From Stenotrophomonas maltophilia (lineage in GTDB: Bacteria; Pseudomonadota; Gammaproteobacteria; Xanthomonadales; Xanthomonadaceae), in NCBI RefSeq assembly GCF_025642255.1, contig NZ_CP106759.1, forward strand, positions 186,001 through 250,000: DNA of 64,000 nucleotides, given 5' to 3'. The notes beneath the pieces were generated by a model. That model did no database searches. It was not told the origin of the DNA and was given only the letters and a program-made list of their open reading frames with translations. Each line of letters opens with the position of its first letter. Positions within the stretch are counted from its first letter, which is position 1. Of this stretch, positions 8,446 through 18,632 are shown piece after piece. Made by a program: the position numbers and the translations under genes.

Positions 8446-9336
8446 ATGTCCAAGCTTCCCGGTTACCCCGCCCATCCCCAACGCTTCGAGGTCCGCCCCG
8501 GCCTGTCGATGAACTATCTCGACGAGGGCCCGCGCGACGGTGAGGTGGTGGTGATGGTGCACGGCAATCCGTCGTGGAGCTATTACTGGCGCACGCTGGT
8601 GGCCGGCCTGTCGGACAAGTACCGTTGCATCGTGCCCGACCACATCGGCATGGGCCTGTCGGACAAGCCCGATGACCGTGGCTATGCGTACACGCTGCAA
8701 TCGCGCGTGGATGACCTGGATGCGCTGCTCAGGCACCTGGGCATCACCGGCCCGGTGACCCTGGCCGTGCACGACTGGGGCGGCATGATCGGCTTTGGCT
8801 GGGCGCTGTCGCACCACGCGCAGGTCAAGCGGCTGGTGGTGCTCAATACCGCCGCGTTCCCGATGCCGGCAGCGAAGAAGATGCCGTGGCAGATCGCGCT
8901 CGGACGGCACTGGAAGATCGGCGAGTGGATCATCCGCACCTTCAATGCCTTCTCCGCCGGCGCATCGTGGCTGGGCGTGGAGCGGAAGATGCCCGCCGAC
9001 GTGCGCCGCGCGTATGTATCGCCGTACAACAGCTACGCCAACCGCATCAGCACCATCCGCTTCATGCAGGACATTCCGCTGGGCCCGGCCGACAAGGCGT
9101 GGTCGCTGCTGGAGCGTGCAGGCAAGGCGCTGCCGTCGTTTGCCGATCGCCCGGCCTTCATAGGCTGGGGCCTGCGCGACTTCGTGTTCGACCACCATTT
9201 CCTGCAGGGCTTCCAGGCGGCGCTGCCGCAGGCCCAGGTGCATGCCTTCAAGGACGCGGGCCATTACGTGCTGGAAGACAAGCACGAGGTGCTGGTGCCG
9301 GAGATCCGCGCCTTCTTGGACGCGAACCCGATCTGA
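8446..9336 (+). CDS. oleB: OleB, beta-lactone decarboxylase of the alpha/beta-hydrolase fold
   Basis: OleB removes CO2 from cis-beta-lactones made by OleC, giving the final olefin. It resembles haloalkane dehalogenases: the nucleophile elbow is AVHDWGGMIGFG with Asp110, the oxyanion region is VHGNPSW, and the catalytic His lies in KDAGHYVLED near the C-terminus. At 296 residues it is full length. I chose the ATG at 8446 over an in-frame GTG/ATG-type opening at 8398, which would lie inside the terminator. The identification depends on the neighbouring oleA, oleC and oleD as well as on the motifs. Confidence 0.93.
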   Translation: MSKLPGYPAHPQRFEVRPGLSMNYLDEGPRDGEVVVMVHGNPSWSYYWRTLVAGLSDKYRCIVPDHIGMGLSDKPDDRGYAYTLQSRVDDLDALLRHLGITGPVTLAVHDWGGMIGFGWALSHHAQVKRLVVLNTAAFPMPAAKKMPWQIALGRHWKIGEWIIRTFNAFSAGASWLGVERKMPADVRRAYVSPYNSYANRISTIRFMQDIPLGPADKAWSLLERAGKALPSFADRPAFIGWGLRDFVFDHHFLQGFQAALPQAQVHAFKDAGHYVLEDKHEVLVPEIRAFLDANPI

Positions 9337-9349
9337 TCGGATCCCTTCG

Positions 9350-9424
9350 GTAGCGCCGGGCCATGCCCGGCGTTGTCGTACAGGGGGTCAGAGCCCTTCC
9401 GTGCCGGAAACGGGCCCGACCCCG
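9350..9424. repeat. SMAG hairpin followed by a GGGGTCAG-type palindrome
   Basis: A standard SMAG unit (GTAG then CGCCGGG-CCATG-CCCGGCG) at 9350-9372 is followed at about 9384-9424 by an imperfect palindrome, GGGGTCAGAGCCC to GGGCCCGACCCC. It fills the gap where oleB and the opposite-strand YkgJ-type gene converge. Confidence 0.75.
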
Positions 9425-9428
9425 ACCG

Positions 9429-9860
9429 TCACGCCGCGATCGGCGCCTGCGGCGGAGACGACGGGCTGCTGCCGTTGTCGTCCGGATGATCGTCGTCGTT
9501 GTCCGCCTCGTCGCGCCAGCGCCAGTCGGCCAGCGTCAGCGGGTCCAGGCCGTAGGCGATGCGGGCCTTGTCGCACTGCGGGCTGGCCTTGCCGTACTCC
9601 CATGAGGCATCCACTTCGCGGCACACGCTGGGCCGGTTGGGGTGGATCGTGCAGCGCGAATACACGCCGATCTGCGCATCCAGTGCCACGCAGCGCACCG
9701 GTTTGGAGTGGGTGCCGCGCATGCACAGGCGATGCGGGTCGAGCACTTCGGTCAGCTGGTGGGGCACGCCGCCCGGGGTGACCTCGTCCGATTCCATCCA
9801 GTGGAAGGCCACGCGGTACTGGGTGCAGCAGGCGCCGCAGGTCATGCAGGGGTGTTGCAT
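9429..9860 (-). CDS. YkgJ family cysteine-cluster (putative metal-binding) protein
   Basis: The 143-residue protein carries the family cysteine pattern: CMTCGACC near the N-terminus, then CMRGTHSKPVRCVAL, RCTIHPNRPSVC and QCDKAR. These cysteines are thought to bind zinc or an iron-sulfur cluster. The C-terminal tail, about residues 118-143, is acidic then Ser/Pro-rich and probably disordered. I chose the ATG at 9860, as the longer frame to 9935 runs into the oleC promoter side. It is inserted on the opposite strand between oleB and oleC. Nothing shows that it takes part in olefin synthesis. Confidence 0.85.
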   Translation of the reverse strand: MQHPCMTCGACCTQYRVAFHWMESDEVTPGGVPHQLTEVLDPHRLCMRGTHSKPVRCVALDAQIGVYSRCTIHPNRPSVCREVDASWEYGKASPQCDKARIAYGLDPLTLADWRWRDEADNDDDHPDDNGSSPSSPPQAPIAA

Positions 9861-9964
9861 GGGCAAGCCGCCTCGGGCGGCAGTCGGAATCGGGAACGAG
9901 GCTGCGGATTTTCCACGAAGTGAGCCGCCGCGCAAGAAATTCCGTAAGCGGCGACAATGAACGG

Positions 9965-11623
9965 ATGAACCGACCCTGCAACATTGCTGCGCGGTTGCCT
10001 GAACTGGCCCGTGAACGCCCCGACCAGATCGCCATCCGCTGCCCCGGCCGCCGCGGCGCCGGCAACGGCATGGCGGCCTACGATGTGACCCTGGACTATC
10101 GGCAGCTGGATGCCCGCAGCGACGCCATGGCCGCCGGCCTGGCCGGCTACGGGATTGGGCGCGGCGTGCGCACGGTGGTGATGGTGCGGCCCTCGCCGGA
10201 GTTCTTCCTGCTGATGTTCGCCCTGTTCAAGCTGGGTGCGGTGCCGGTGCTGGTCGATCCCGGCATCGACCGGCGTGCGCTGAAGCAGTGCCTGGACGAA
10301 GCCCAGCCGGAGGCCTTCATCGGCATCCCGCTGGCCCACGTGGCACGGCTGGCGCTGCGCTGGGCGCCGTCGGCGACCCGCCTGGTCACGGTGGGACGGC
10401 GGCTGGCCTGGGGCGGGACCACCCTGGCCGCGCTGGAGCGCGCGGGCGCGCAGGCCGGGCCGATGCTGGCGGCCACCGACGGCGAGGACATGGCCGCGAT
10501 CCTGTTCACCAGCGGCTCTACGGGCGTGCCCAAGGGCGTGGTCTACCGCCATCGCCATTTCCTGGGCCAGATCGAGCTGCTGGGCAGCGCCTTCGGCATG
10601 GAGGCCGGCGGGGTGGACCTGCCGACCTTCCCGCCCTTCGCCCTGTTCGATCCCGCATTGGGGTTGACCTCGGTGATCCCGGACATGGACCCCACGCGGC
10701 CCGCGCAGGCCGATCCGGCACGCCTGCATGATGCGATCCAACGCTTCGGCGTGACCCAGCTGTTCGGCTCGCCTGCGCTGATGCGGGTCCTGGCCCGCCA
10801 TGGCCGGCCGCTGCCGTCGGTGACCCGGGTGACCTCGGCCGGTGCCCCGGTTCCGCCGGATGTGGTCGCCACCATCCGTGGCCTGCTGCCGGCCGGCGCG
10901 CAGTTCTGGACGCCGTACGGTGCCACCGAATGCCTGCCGGTGGCGGTGGTGGAAGGCCATGAACTGGAGCGCACCCGTGCGGCCACCGAGGGCGGTGCGG
11001 GTACCTGCGTGGGCAACGTGGTGGCCCCGAACGAAGTGCGCATCATCGCCATCGACGATGCACCGCTGGCCGACTGGTCGCAGGTACGCGTGCTGGCCAC
11101 CGGCGAGGTGGGCGAGATCACCGTGGCCGGCCCCACCGCCACCGACAGCTATTTCAATCGTCCGCAGGCCACCGCTGCGGCGAAGATTGCCGAAACGCTG
11201 GCCGATGGCAGTACCCGCATCGTGCATCGCATGGGCGATGTCGGCTATTTCGACGCGCAGGGCCGTCTGTGGTTCTGCGGACGCAAGACCCAGCGCGTGG
11301 AAACCCCGCACGGCCCGCTCTACACCGAACAGGTCGAGCCGGTGTTCAACACGGTGCAGGGCGTGGCACGCACCGCGCTGGTCGGCGTGGGTCCCGCGGG
11401 CGCGCAGGTGCCGGTCCTGTGCGTGGAGCTGCAGCGTGGACAGTCCGACAGCCCGGCGCTGCATGAAGCGCTGCGCGCCCTTGCCGGCGCACGCCTGCCC
11501 GAGGCCGGGCTGCAGCACTTCCTGGTGCATCCGGCGTTTCCCGTCGATATCCGTCACAACGCCAAGATCGGCCGCGAGAAGCTCGCCGTCTGGGCCAGCG
11601 CCGAACTGGAGAAGCGCGCATGA
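9965..11623 (+). CDS. oleC: OleC, ATP-dependent beta-lactone synthetase
   Basis: OleC uses ATP to close syn-2-alkyl-3-hydroxyacids into cis-beta-lactones, the third step of olefin synthesis. It belongs to the adenylate-forming superfamily: the phosphate-binding loop [18 protein letters not shown], the motif [11 protein letters not shown] and the C-terminal GRKTQRVET hinge are present. At 552 residues it is full length. I chose the ATG at 9965; the frame opens at 9920 within the divergent gap. Its last four bases overlap oleD (ATGA), so oleC and oleD are translationally coupled. Characterised homologues come from Stenotrophomonas and Xanthomonas. Confidence 0.95.
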   Translation: MNRPCNIAARLPELARERPDQIAIRCPGRRGAGNGMAAYDVTLDYRQLDARSDAMAAGLAGYGIGRGVRTVVMVRPSPEFFLLMFALFKLGAVPVLVDPGIDRRALKQCLDEAQPEAFIGIPLAHVARLALRWAPSATRLVTVGRRLAWGGTTLAALERAGAQAGPMLAATDGEDMAAILFTSGSTGVPKGVVYRHRHFLGQIELLGSAFGMEAGGVDLPTFPPFALFDPALGLTSVIPDMDPTRPAQADPARLHDAIQRFGVTQLFGSPALMRVLARHGRPLPSVTRVTSAGAPVPPDVVATIRGLLPAGAQFWTPYGATECLPVAVVEGHELERTRAATEGGAGTCVGNVVAPNEVRIIAIDDAPLADWSQVRVLATGEVGEITVAGPTATDSYFNRPQATAAAKIAETLADGSTRIVHRMGDVGYFDAQGRLWFCGRKTQRVETPHGPLYTEQVEPVFNTVQGVARTALVGVGPAGAQVPVLCVELQRGQSDSPALHEALRALAGARLPEAGLQHFLVHPAFPVDIRHNAKIGREKLAVWASAELEKRA

Positions 11624-12609
11624 AGATCCTGGTCACCGGTGGTGGTGGTTTCCTTGGCCAGGCGCTGTGCCGTGGGCTGGTCGAGCGCGGCCACCAGGTG
11701 CTGGCATTCAACCGCAGCCACTACCCGGCGCTGCAGGCGCTGGGAGTGGGCCAGATCCGTGGCGACCTGGCGGACCCGCAGGCCGTGCTGCATGCGGTGG
11801 CCGGTGTCGATGCGGTATTCCACAACGGTGCCAAGGCCGGTGCCTGGGGAAGTTACGACAGCTACCACCAGGCCAATGTGGTCGGCACCGACAATGTCAT
11901 CGCTGCCTGCCGTGCGCATGGCATCGGCAGGCTGGTCTATACCTCCACACCGAGCGTGACCCATCGTGCCACCCACCCGGTGGAAGGACTGGGCGCGGAC
12001 GAGGTGCCCTACGGCGAGGATTTCCAGGCGCCGTACGCGGCGACCAAGGCGATCGCCGAACAACGGGTGCTGGCCGCCAACGACGCGACGTTGGCCACGG
12101 TGGCGCTGCGTCCGCGCCTGATCTGGGGGCCGGGCGACCAGCAGCTGGTGCCGCGTCTGGCCGAGCGCGCACGGCAGGGCCGGCTGCGCCTGGTCGGTGA
12201 TGGCAGCAACAAGGTCGACACCACCTACATCGACAACGCCGCGCTGGCGCACTTCCTGGCATTCGAGGCGCTGGGCCCGGCGGCGGCCTGCGCCGGCAAG
12301 GCCTACTTCATCTCCAATGGCGAGCCACTGCCGATGCGCGAGCTGGTCAACAAGTTGCTGCAGGCCGTGGGCGCACCGCCTGTGGAGAAGGCAATCAGCT
12401 TCAGGACCGCCTACCGGATCGGTGCGATCTGCGAGCGCCTGTGGCCGCTGCTGCGGTTGCGCGGCGAGCCGCCGTTGACGCGTTTCCTCGCCGAGCAGCT
12501 GTGCACGCCGCACTGGTACAGCATGGAGCCGGCGCGCCGTGATTTCGGCTATGTGCCGCAGGTCAGCATCGAGGAAGGGCTGCGTCGGCTGCAGGCCGCG
12601 TCGTCATGA
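11620..12609 (+). CDS. oleD: OleD, NADPH-dependent 2-alkyl-3-ketoalkanoic acid reductase
   Basis: OleD reduces the beta-ketoacid from OleA to the beta-hydroxyacid used by OleC. It is an extended short-chain dehydrogenase of 329 residues: the Rossmann motif [12 protein letters not shown] is at the N-terminus, the active-site serine/threonine region is [10 protein letters not shown], and the catalytic YxxxK is in [10 protein letters not shown]. It overlaps oleC by four bases. A small inverted repeat (AACCGG-CCATCA-CCGGTT, 12648-12665) lies downstream without a T-tract. Confidence 0.95.
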   Translation: MKILVTGGGGFLGQALCRGLVERGHQVLAFNRSHYPALQALGVGQIRGDLADPQAVLHAVAGVDAVFHNGAKAGAWGSYDSYHQANVVGTDNVIAACRAHGIGRLVYTSTPSVTHRATHPVEGLGADEVPYGEDFQAPYAATKAIAEQRVLAANDATLATVALRPRLIWGPGDQQLVPRLAERARQGRLRLVGDGSNKVDTTYIDNAALAHFLAFEALGPAAACAGKAYFISNGEPLPMRELVNKLLQAVGAPPVEKAISFRTAYRIGAICERLWPLLRLRGEPPLTRFLAEQLCTPHWYSMEPARRDFGYVPQVSIEEGLRRLQAASS

Positions 12610-12730
12610 CGGCAGCCTCACGGCGCTGAAGACTTCATCGCGCGCAGAACCGGCCATCACCGGTTGCACACCGCCGGACCGGGAGGATGGACCCCACGCC
12701 ACCCACGGCCGAATATCTGCGAGGAGCGCC

Positions 12731-12886
12731 ATGCTGCATTACGCCGTCATTTTCTTCGTCATCGCCATCATCGCCGCCGTGCTCGGTTTCTCCGGCATCG
12801 CCGGCGCGGCCAGCAACATTGCCTGGATCCTGTTCGTGGTGTTCCTGGTCCTGGCGGTGATCTCGATGTTCCGCAAGCGCGGCTAG
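12731..12886 (+). CDS. Small DUF1328 (YtjA family) inner-membrane protein
   Basis: The 51-residue protein is almost entirely two hydrophobic segments (about 3-23 and 28-46) joined by [11 protein letters not shown], and ends FRKRG. This pattern is diagnostic of DUF1328. It is preceded by GAGGAG at 12721-12726, a good ribosome binding site. Members are common near stress genes but their function is not established. Confidence 0.85.
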   Translation: MLHYAVIFFVIAIIAAVLGFSGIAGAASNIAWILFVVFLVLAVISMFRKRG

Positions 12887-12894
12887 TGAGCCCC

Positions 12895-12972
12895 GGAGCA
12901 GTGCCGGTAGATGGCCGGTACTGCTCCGTCGGAAGCGGTTGTTTCCTGTAGTACCGGGTACTGCCTGGCCTA
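12895..12972. repeat. Two hairpins between the DUF1328 gene and ddl
   Basis: A 13-bp stem with one G-T mismatch, GGAGCAGTGCCGG to CCGGTACTGCTCC, occupies 12895-12927. A second GTAG-type sequence at 12947-12972 ends in CTAC, which includes the stop codon of the opposite-strand ddl gene. They sit where the two genes converge. Confidence 0.6.
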
Positions 12973-14055
12973 CAGCAGCCTCTGATCGGCTTCGTGCCGT
13001 TCCAGCGCCAGTTCGATCAGGCGCGTGATCAGCGTGGTGTAATCCACGCCACTGGCGCCCCACAGCTTCGGGTACATGCTGATGCGGGTGAAGCCCGGCA
13101 GCGTGTTGACCTCGTTGATGACGACGCGGCCATCGCCGGTCAGGAACACATCCACTCTGGCCATGCCGGCGCACTCCAGCGCCTGATACGCCTGCAGGGC
13201 GATCTGCCTGATCCGCTGCTGGGCGGCATCATCGATGTCGGCCGGGACCACAACGTCGGCGCCATTCTCGTTGAGGTACTTGGTGTCGTAGGCATAGAAC
13301 TCGTCGTGCACCACCACTTCGCCACACACGCTGGCCTGCGGCTGCTCGTTGCCGAGCACCGCACATTCGATCTCGCGGCCGGCCACGGCCGCTTCCACCA
13401 GAACCTTGTGGTCGTAGCGCAGCGCCCGTTCCAGCGCGGCCGCGAAGCCGGCAGCGTCCTTGACCTTGCTCACCCCCACCGACGAACCCTGGTTGGCCGG
13501 CTTCACGAACAGCGGCAGACCGAGCTGGGCGATGACGCCGTCGACATCGATGGTCGCAGCCTGGTGGCGACGGATGCACTGCCAGGGCGCCACCTGCAGG
13601 CCGGCATCGCGCAGCAGGCGCTTGGTCACGTCCTTGTCCATGGCCACGGCCGAGCCCAGCACCGGTGAACCGACGAAGGGCAGGTTGGCCATGCGCAGCA
13701 GGCCCTGCAGCGCGCCATCCTCACCCAGCGGACCATGCACGATCGGCAGGACAACGTCGATCTGGCCGAGCACGGCAGCCGGATCGGCGGGCTGCAGCTG
13801 CGCCTGTCCGGCGCCCGGGTGCACCGACAGCGCGACGCCGGACCGGTGCAGCGCGATGCGCGCCGGATCATCGGCGTTGAGCAGGAAGCTCCCGGCCTGG
13901 CTCAGATGCCATCGGCCCTGCTTGTCGATGCCGATCAGCACCGGCTCGAAGCGCTCGTGGTCGAGTGCGTCGAGGATGTTCTTCGCCGACTGCAGCGAGA
14001 CTTCGTGCTCGGAGGACGTACCACCGAAAATGATGCCGACCCGGGTCCTGCTCAT
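12970..14055 (-). CDS. ddl: D-alanine--D-alanine ligase
   Basis: This cytoplasmic ATP-grasp enzyme makes the D-Ala-D-Ala dipeptide for peptidoglycan. The N-terminal [18 protein letters not shown], the SVGVSKVKD loop and the C-terminal [20 protein letters not shown] are the family signatures. The 361-residue length is usual. I chose the ATG at 14055, since the frame to 14175 adds 40 residues from the divergent gap. It stands alone rather than in the mur cluster, so it is probably the DdlA-type copy; a ddlB may exist elsewhere. Confidence 0.94.
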   Translation of the reverse strand: MSRTRVGIIFGGTSSEHEVSLQSAKNILDALDHERFEPVLIGIDKQGRWHLSQAGSFLLNADDPARIALHRSGVALSVHPGAGQAQLQPADPAAVLGQIDVVLPIVHGPLGEDGALQGLLRMANLPFVGSPVLGSAVAMDKDVTKRLLRDAGLQVAPWQCIRRHQAATIDVDGVIAQLGLPLFVKPANQGSSVGVSKVKDAAGFAAALERALRYDHKVLVEAAVAGREIECAVLGNEQPQASVCGEVVVHDEFYAYDTKYLNENGADVVVPADIDDAAQQRIRQIALQAYQALECAGMARVDVFLTGDGRVVINEVNTLPGFTRISMYPKLWGASGVDYTTLITRLIELALERHEADQRLL

Positions 14056-14192
14056 GGGCAATGCGATGTCCTGGACGTTGCGTGGCCCCACAGCATGGAC
14101 CTTCCTTCGCCCGGCAGGTGAGGCGGAGATGAACCCGCACCCATCCGCGCTGCCCGGCCCAAGCCCGGCACCCACGAAGGTAGAATGGGGCC

Positions 14193-14828
14193 ATGGCTCT
14201 TTCCCTGCTCAAGTCCCTCAAGCCGGTCGCCGGCCGTGCCCTGCAGATCGCCCTGAACCGCGCCCTGGCGCTGGATCCGGATACCCGCCACGCGTTGGCC
14301 GGTCTGGATGGCCGCCATATCGATCTGACCCTGGAGGCTCCTGCGCTGGCCATGCGCATCAGCGTTGACGGTGACCAGCTGCGGGTGGGGCCGGTGGATG
14401 CGCAGGAAGCCGATCTGGCCGTACGCAGCAGCCTGTCGGGGGTGCTGGCCCAGCTGCCGCTGCTGGCCAATGCCCGGCGCGCCGACAGCACCGGCAAGGG
14501 ACGCGTGCGCGTGGCCGGCGATGCCGAGTTGGCGCGCCGCCTGCAGCAGCTGGCCAAGGGCTTTGACCCGGACTGGCAGCAGCCGTTCGTCAGTGTGTTC
14601 GGCGAGGTGCTGGGCGTACAGGTGGCCAACACACTGCGCGGCGCGCTGCAGCACGCCCGCCAGGGCGTGATCGATCTGGCGCACAGTGCAGCCGAATTCA
14701 TTACCGAGGAATCGCGCGACGTGGTGCCGCGCGCCGAGCTGGACGCGTTCCACGACGATGTGGATGTGCTGCGCGATGATGTCGAGCGCCTGGGTGCACG
14801 CGTGCAGCGCCTGCGGGGTGCGGCATGA
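14193..14828 (+). CDS. ubiJ: Ubiquinone biosynthesis accessory factor UbiJ (SCP2 domain)
   Basis: UbiJ is a lipid-binding accessory protein of the soluble ubiquinone-synthesis complex. The 211-residue product has an SCP2-like sterol-carrier fold (about 15-120) with the typical [22 protein letters not shown], and a C-terminal coiled-coil region (about 170-208) with [18 protein letters not shown]. Its assignment is strengthened by the ATGA overlap with ubiB. In many proteobacteria the order is ubiE-ubiJ-ubiB; ubiE is not next to it here. Confidence 0.88.
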   Translation: MALSLLKSLKPVAGRALQIALNRALALDPDTRHALAGLDGRHIDLTLEAPALAMRISVDGDQLRVGPVDAQEADLAVRSSLSGVLAQLPLLANARRADSTGKGRVRVAGDAELARRLQQLAKGFDPDWQQPFVSVFGEVLGVQVANTLRGALQHARQGVIDLAHSAAEFITEESRDVVPRAELDAFHDDVDVLRDDVERLGARVQRLRGAA

Positions 14829-16480
14829 AGGCGGTGCTGCGGGCCAGCCGCATCGGCCGGGTGATCCTGCGCTACCGCCTGGATGACCTGCTGCAGGACA
14901 CGCCGGCCGAACGCTGGCTGCGCCTGGCCAAACCCTTCGTTCCGCGGGCCTCGGCCGACATCGCCGCGCAATCGCGTGGCGCACGCCTGCGCCTGGCGCT
15001 GCAGGACCTGGGTCCGATCTTCGTCAAGTTCGGGCAGATCCTGTCGACCCGTCGCGACCTGGTGCCGCCGGACGTGGCCAACGAACTGACCCTGCTGCAG
15101 GACCGGGTCAAGCCGTTCGACGGCGACACCGCGCGCCGCATCGTCGAGGACGCGCTGGGCCTGCCGGTCAGCGAAGCCTTTGCCAGCTTCGATACCGAAC
15201 CGCTGGCGTCGGCCTCGATCGCGCAGGTCCATGCGGCCACGCTGGCCGATGGCCGCCAGGTGGTGGTCAAGGTGCTGCGCCCGGGCATCGAGAAGCAGAT
15301 CGACGCCGATATCGCCCTGCTCAATTCACTGGCCGCGCTGGTTGAGCGCACCCACCCGCGTGCCGACAAGATCCGCCCGCGCGAAGTCGTGGCGGAAGTG
15401 GAGAACACCCTGGCCGCCGAGCTGGACCTGCAGCGCGAAGGCGCCAACGCCAGCGTGCTGCGCCGCTTCTGGGAGAACTCCGACGACCTGTACGTGCCGG
15501 AAGTGATCTGGAGCCACACGGCCGAGCGCGCGCTGACCCTGGAGCGCGTGTGGGGCATTCCCTCCGATGACATCGTGGCACTGGACGCCGCCGGGATCGA
15601 TCGCAAGGCGCTGGCCGCCAAGGGCGTGCGGGTGTTCTACACCCAGGTGTTCCGCGACAACTTCTTCCACGCCGATGCGCATGCCGGCAACATCTGGGTC
15701 GACCCCGATCCGGCACGCCGCAGCGATCCGCGCTTCATCGCGCTGGACTTCGGCATCATGGGCCAGCTGTCGCAGGAAGATCAGTACTACCTGGCCGAGA
15801 ACTTCATGGCCATCTTCAACCGCGACTACCGCCGCATCGCCGAGCTGCACGTGCAGGCGCGCTGGATGCCGGACCACGTGCGCATCGACGACCTGGAAGC
15901 GGCGGTGCGGTCGGTGTGCGAGCCGTACTTCACCCGCCCGCTGTCGCAGATCTCGCTGGCGGAAGTGCTGATGAAGCTGTTCCGCGTGGCGCAGCGCTAC
16001 CAGCTGACGCTGCAGCCGCAGCTGATCCTGCTGCAGAAGACCCTGTTGAACATCGAAGGCGTCGGTCGCCAGCTCGACCCGCAGATCGATATCTGGGCGG
16101 TGGCCAAGCCGGTACTGGCGAAGATCCTGCGCGAGCGCTACAGCCCGCGCAGGGTGATGCGCGAGCTCGGCAAGCGCCTGCCGGAAATCATGACCCACGC
16201 ACCGGACATGCCCCGCCTGGTGCATGCCTGGCTGACCCAGCAGGTGGAGGGACGTCACGAGCTGGCGATGCGCTCGCGCGATCTGGTATCGCTCGATGCC
16301 AGCGTGCAGCGCCTGCAGAAGCATGCGGTCGGTGCCATCACCGGCGTCGGCCTGCTTGCCATTGCCGCCTTGATGTACGTGCTGCAGCCGCCCGGCTGGT
16401 ACTGGGGCGACCTGCCGATGTGGAGCTGGCTGTCGGGCGCGGTGGGTGTGGCCGCATTGGCCCGGGCGTGGTGGAAGTAG
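14825..16480 (+). CDS. ubiB: Ubiquinone biosynthesis regulatory protein kinase-like UbiB
   Basis: UbiB is an atypical kinase-like ATPase of the ABC1/ADCK family needed for coenzyme Q synthesis at the inner membrane. The diagnostic KxGQ motif is [15 protein letters not shown] (68-71), the alanine-rich nucleotide loop is [10 protein letters not shown], and the catalytic segments are [12 protein letters not shown] and [10 protein letters not shown]. Two hydrophobic segments at the C-terminus (about 500-550) anchor it to the membrane. The 551-residue length is normal. It overlaps ubiJ by four bases, indicating translational coupling. Confidence 0.96.
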   Translation: MKAVLRASRIGRVILRYRLDDLLQDTPAERWLRLAKPFVPRASADIAAQSRGARLRLALQDLGPIFVKFGQILSTRRDLVPPDVANELTLLQDRVKPFDGDTARRIVEDALGLPVSEAFASFDTEPLASASIAQVHAATLADGRQVVVKVLRPGIEKQIDADIALLNSLAALVERTHPRADKIRPREVVAEVENTLAAELDLQREGANASVLRRFWENSDDLYVPEVIWSHTAERALTLERVWGIPSDDIVALDAAGIDRKALAAKGVRVFYTQVFRDNFFHADAHAGNIWVDPDPARRSDPRFIALDFGIMGQLSQEDQYYLAENFMAIFNRDYRRIAELHVQARWMPDHVRIDDLEAAVRSVCEPYFTRPLSQISLAEVLMKLFRVAQRYQLTLQPQLILLQKTLLNIEGVGRQLDPQIDIWAVAKPVLAKILRERYSPRRVMRELGKRLPEIMTHAPDMPRLVHAWLTQQVEGRHELAMRSRDLVSLDASVQRLQKHAVGAITGVGLLAIAALMYVLQPPGWYWGDLPMWSWLSGAVGVAALARAWWK

Positions 16481-16485
16481 CCGCC

Positions 16486-17064
16486 GTGCTGCAGGCGCTC
16501 AAGGACGAACTGGCGCGCTTTGGCGCCGACAACGATGCGCGCGAAAGCGAGCGGGCCCGGCGCATGCTCAACATCACGCCGGATACCGGTGCGCTGCTGT
16601 CGCTGCTGGTACGTTTCGGACAGGCCCGGCGCGTGCTGGAGATCGGCACCTCCAACGGCTATTCCACCCTGTGGCTGGCCGAGGCTGCCGCTGCCATCGA
16701 CGGCCATGTGACCACGCTGGAGTACGCTGCCGACAAGGTGGCCCTGGCCGGCGCGACCTTCGCCCGCAGCGGCCTGCAGGCGCATATCACCCTGATGCAC
16801 GCTGACGCCGGGGCGTGGCTGGCGCAGGCGGCCGATGCCAGCATCGACCTGCTGTTCCTCGATTCGGATCGCGAGCAGTACGCTGGCTGGTGGCCGCACC
16901 TGCGCCGCGTGCTGCGGCCCGGTGGCCTGCTGGTGGTGGACAACGCGATCTCCCACGCCGAACAGATGGAGCCGCTGCGTGCGGCACTGGTGGCCGATCC
17001 TGATGTCAGCGTCAGCCTGGTGCCGGTGGGCAACGGTGAACTGCTCGCACTGCGCAACATTTGA
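16486..17064 (+). CDS. Class I SAM-dependent (O-)methyltransferase
   Basis: The 192-residue protein has the SAM-binding motif VLEIGTSNGYSTLWLA, followed by VTTLEYAADKVALA and the acidic LLFLDSDREQYAGWW, then LRPGGLLVVDNAI. This order matches the O-methyltransferase family (COG4122 type). I chose the GTG at 16486 because GGAAG lies eight bases upstream; two GTGs at 16468 and 16471 would overlap ubiB. The substrate is unknown. Nearness to ubiB does not prove a role in quinone synthesis. Confidence 0.82.
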   Translation: MLQALKDELARFGADNDARESERARRMLNITPDTGALLSLLVRFGQARRVLEIGTSNGYSTLWLAEAAAAIDGHVTTLEYAADKVALAGATFARSGLQAHITLMHADAGAWLAQAADASIDLLFLDSDREQYAGWWPHLRRVLRPGGLLVVDNAISHAEQMEPLRAALVADPDVSVSLVPVGNGELLALRNI

Positions 17065-17084
17065 CTGCCTCGCGGCACAAACCC

Positions 17085-17122
17085 GGGGTCAGATCCCTTT
17101 TCCGCAAAAGGGCTCTGACCCC
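17085..17122. repeat. GGGGTCAGATCCC-type long palindrome
   Basis: GGGGTCAGATCCCTTTTCCG pairs with the following CAAAAGGGCTCTGACCCC, with one mismatch. It lies between the methyltransferase and truC genes. Related units are at 9384, 41621 and 43965. Confidence 0.75.
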
Positions 17123-17148
17123 ATACAGGCCGCCCGTATAATCGCGCG

Positions 17149-17886
17149 GTGAGCACCGAACCCGATACCCTCGCCGCGGTCGAGACCGACACCGCCCCCC
17201 TTCGGCTCCTGCACCTGGATGAACGCCTGGCGGTGGTCGACAAGCCGGCCGGGCTGATGGTCCATGACAGCAAGCTGGCCCGTGGCGAAGATGATTTCCT
17301 GGCCGATCGCCTGCGTGAGCAGCTCGGGCGCCCGATCTTTCTGGTGCATCGGCTGGATCGTGCCACCAGTGGCTGCCTGCTGCTGGCCTTCGACCGTGAC
17401 ACCGCCAGTGCGCTGGGCAAGGCCCTGATGGGCGGCGAGGTGGCCAAGGACTACCTGACGATCTGCCGCGGCTGGCCGGCCGAGGCGTCCTGGCGGGTCG
17501 ACCACGACCTCGACGGCGGCCCCGGAAAACCGGTCAAGAAGCCTGCCATCACCGACTTCCAGTGCCTGGCTACCGGCGAGCTGCCGGTGCCGGTCGGCGA
17601 GTTCGCCCGTTCGCGCTATGCGCTGCTGCGCTGCCAGCCGCAGACCGGACGGTTCCGGCAGATCCGCCGGCATCTCAAGCATCTTTCGCACCACATGATC
17701 GGCGACACCAGCCACGGCGACGGCCGCCACAACCGCATCTTCCGCATGCAGGGGGTGCATCGCATGCTGCTGCACGCCGAGCGCCTGCGTTTTCCGCATC
17801 CCGAGGGCGGCACGGTGGATGTGCGGGCGCCGCTGGACCGGGAATTCCAGAAGGCGCTGGACCTGTTCGGCTGGCGGGTGGAGTGA
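17149..17886 (+). CDS. truC: tRNA pseudouridine(65) synthase
   Basis: TruC isomerises uridine 65 in the T-stem region of some tRNAs. It is an RluA-family synthase of 245 residues with no S4 domain. The catalytic aspartate is Asp70 in FLVHRLDRATSGCLLLA, and the C-terminal RLRFPHPEGGTVDVRAPL is a family motif. The short length and HGDGRHNRIFR segment favour TruC over RluA or RluC/D. The start is GTG, with no convincing ribosome binding site and the repeat just upstream. Confidence 0.9.
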   Translation: MSTEPDTLAAVETDTAPLRLLHLDERLAVVDKPAGLMVHDSKLARGEDDFLADRLREQLGRPIFLVHRLDRATSGCLLLAFDRDTASALGKALMGGEVAKDYLTICRGWPAEASWRVDHDLDGGPGKPVKKPAITDFQCLATGELPVPVGEFARSRYALLRCQPQTGRFRQIRRHLKHLSHHMIGDTSHGDGRHNRIFRMQGVHRMLLHAERLRFPHPEGGTVDVRAPLDREFQKALDLFGWRVE

Positions 17887-17891
17887 AGGCA

Positions 17892-17966
17892 GCGCCGGAC
17901 CCTGTCCGGCGCCTTCCGCCACGCAGCGGCCGCGCGTGGCACTCGCCGGGCATGGCCCGGCGCTAC
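17892..17966. repeat. SMAG pair in inverted orientation
   Basis: A hairpin, GCGCCGGA to TCCGGCGC at 17892-17912, and a complete reversed SMAG unit at 17944-17966 (CGCCGGG-CATGG-CCCGGCG then CTAC) fill the convergent gap between truC and the DUF2059 gene. Confidence 0.8.
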
Positions 17967-17970
17967 CGCC

Positions 17971-18498
17971 TCACTTCTTTTCCGGCTCGTTGACGATCGC
18001 TTCCAGATCCTTCTGCAGGTCGGCGAACAGCGGCTGCATGCGCGACTGGATGGCCACCATCACGTTCTGCATCAGCGCCGGGGTCTTGTCGAGCAGACTC
18101 TGGCCCGCCGGGCTCTCGTAGAACTCGGCCATCGCCAGCACGTCTTCCTTGCTGAAGGTCTTCTTGTAGAGATCCACGTACATCGGCCGCAGCTGCTGCC
18201 ATGACAGGGCCTGGCGCAGGGTCTGGCTGGTCCGTGCCTGGATGCGCTTGAGCTGCTCCTGCTGCTGGGCATTGAGCTGGCGCTGCGACGCGACCTGCTG
18301 GAACTGCTGCTGCTGCATCGCCTCGATCTGCGGCAGCATGGTGTCGATCATGCTCTGCGCGCGGGAGGCCGACAGCAGGCGGTTGATGTCGCCGTCGGTC
18401 GGCGCGGCGGCCAGGACCGGGGCGCTGGCCACGGCAAGCGCCAGCAGAAGGGCAGCACGGCGCAGCAGGGCGGGCAGGGTGGATGCGGAGCGGATCAT
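17971..18498 (-). CDS. Exported DUF2059 domain protein
   Basis: The 175-residue product has a signal peptide ending near APVLAAA (about residue 31). It is then mainly helical and rich in Gln (EAMQQQQFQQVASQRQLNAQQQEQL). The C-terminal half, DLYKKTFSKEDVLAMAEFYESPAGQSLLDK, is the hallmark of DUF2059. The family's function is unknown. I chose the ATG at 18498 because it starts the signal peptide; the frame is open to 18609. Confidence 0.85.
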   Translation of the reverse strand: MIRSASTLPALLRRAALLLALAVASAPVLAAAPTDGDINRLLSASRAQSMIDTMLPQIEAMQQQQFQQVASQRQLNAQQQEQLKRIQARTSQTLRQALSWQQLRPMYVDLYKKTFSKEDVLAMAEFYESPAGQSLLDKTPALMQNVMVAIQSRMQPLFADLQKDLEAIVNEPEKK

Positions 18499-18632
18499 GC
18501 GAAGCTTCCTGCAGTACATGGGACGGCCAGCATACCCGCTGGCAAGGCGAAGGCGGCGTGTTCGGTGCCTGATCGGCGGCATACGGCGCGCGATGCCGCA
18601 CTCCGCCACGTGGCTGCCGTTACAATGCGCGG

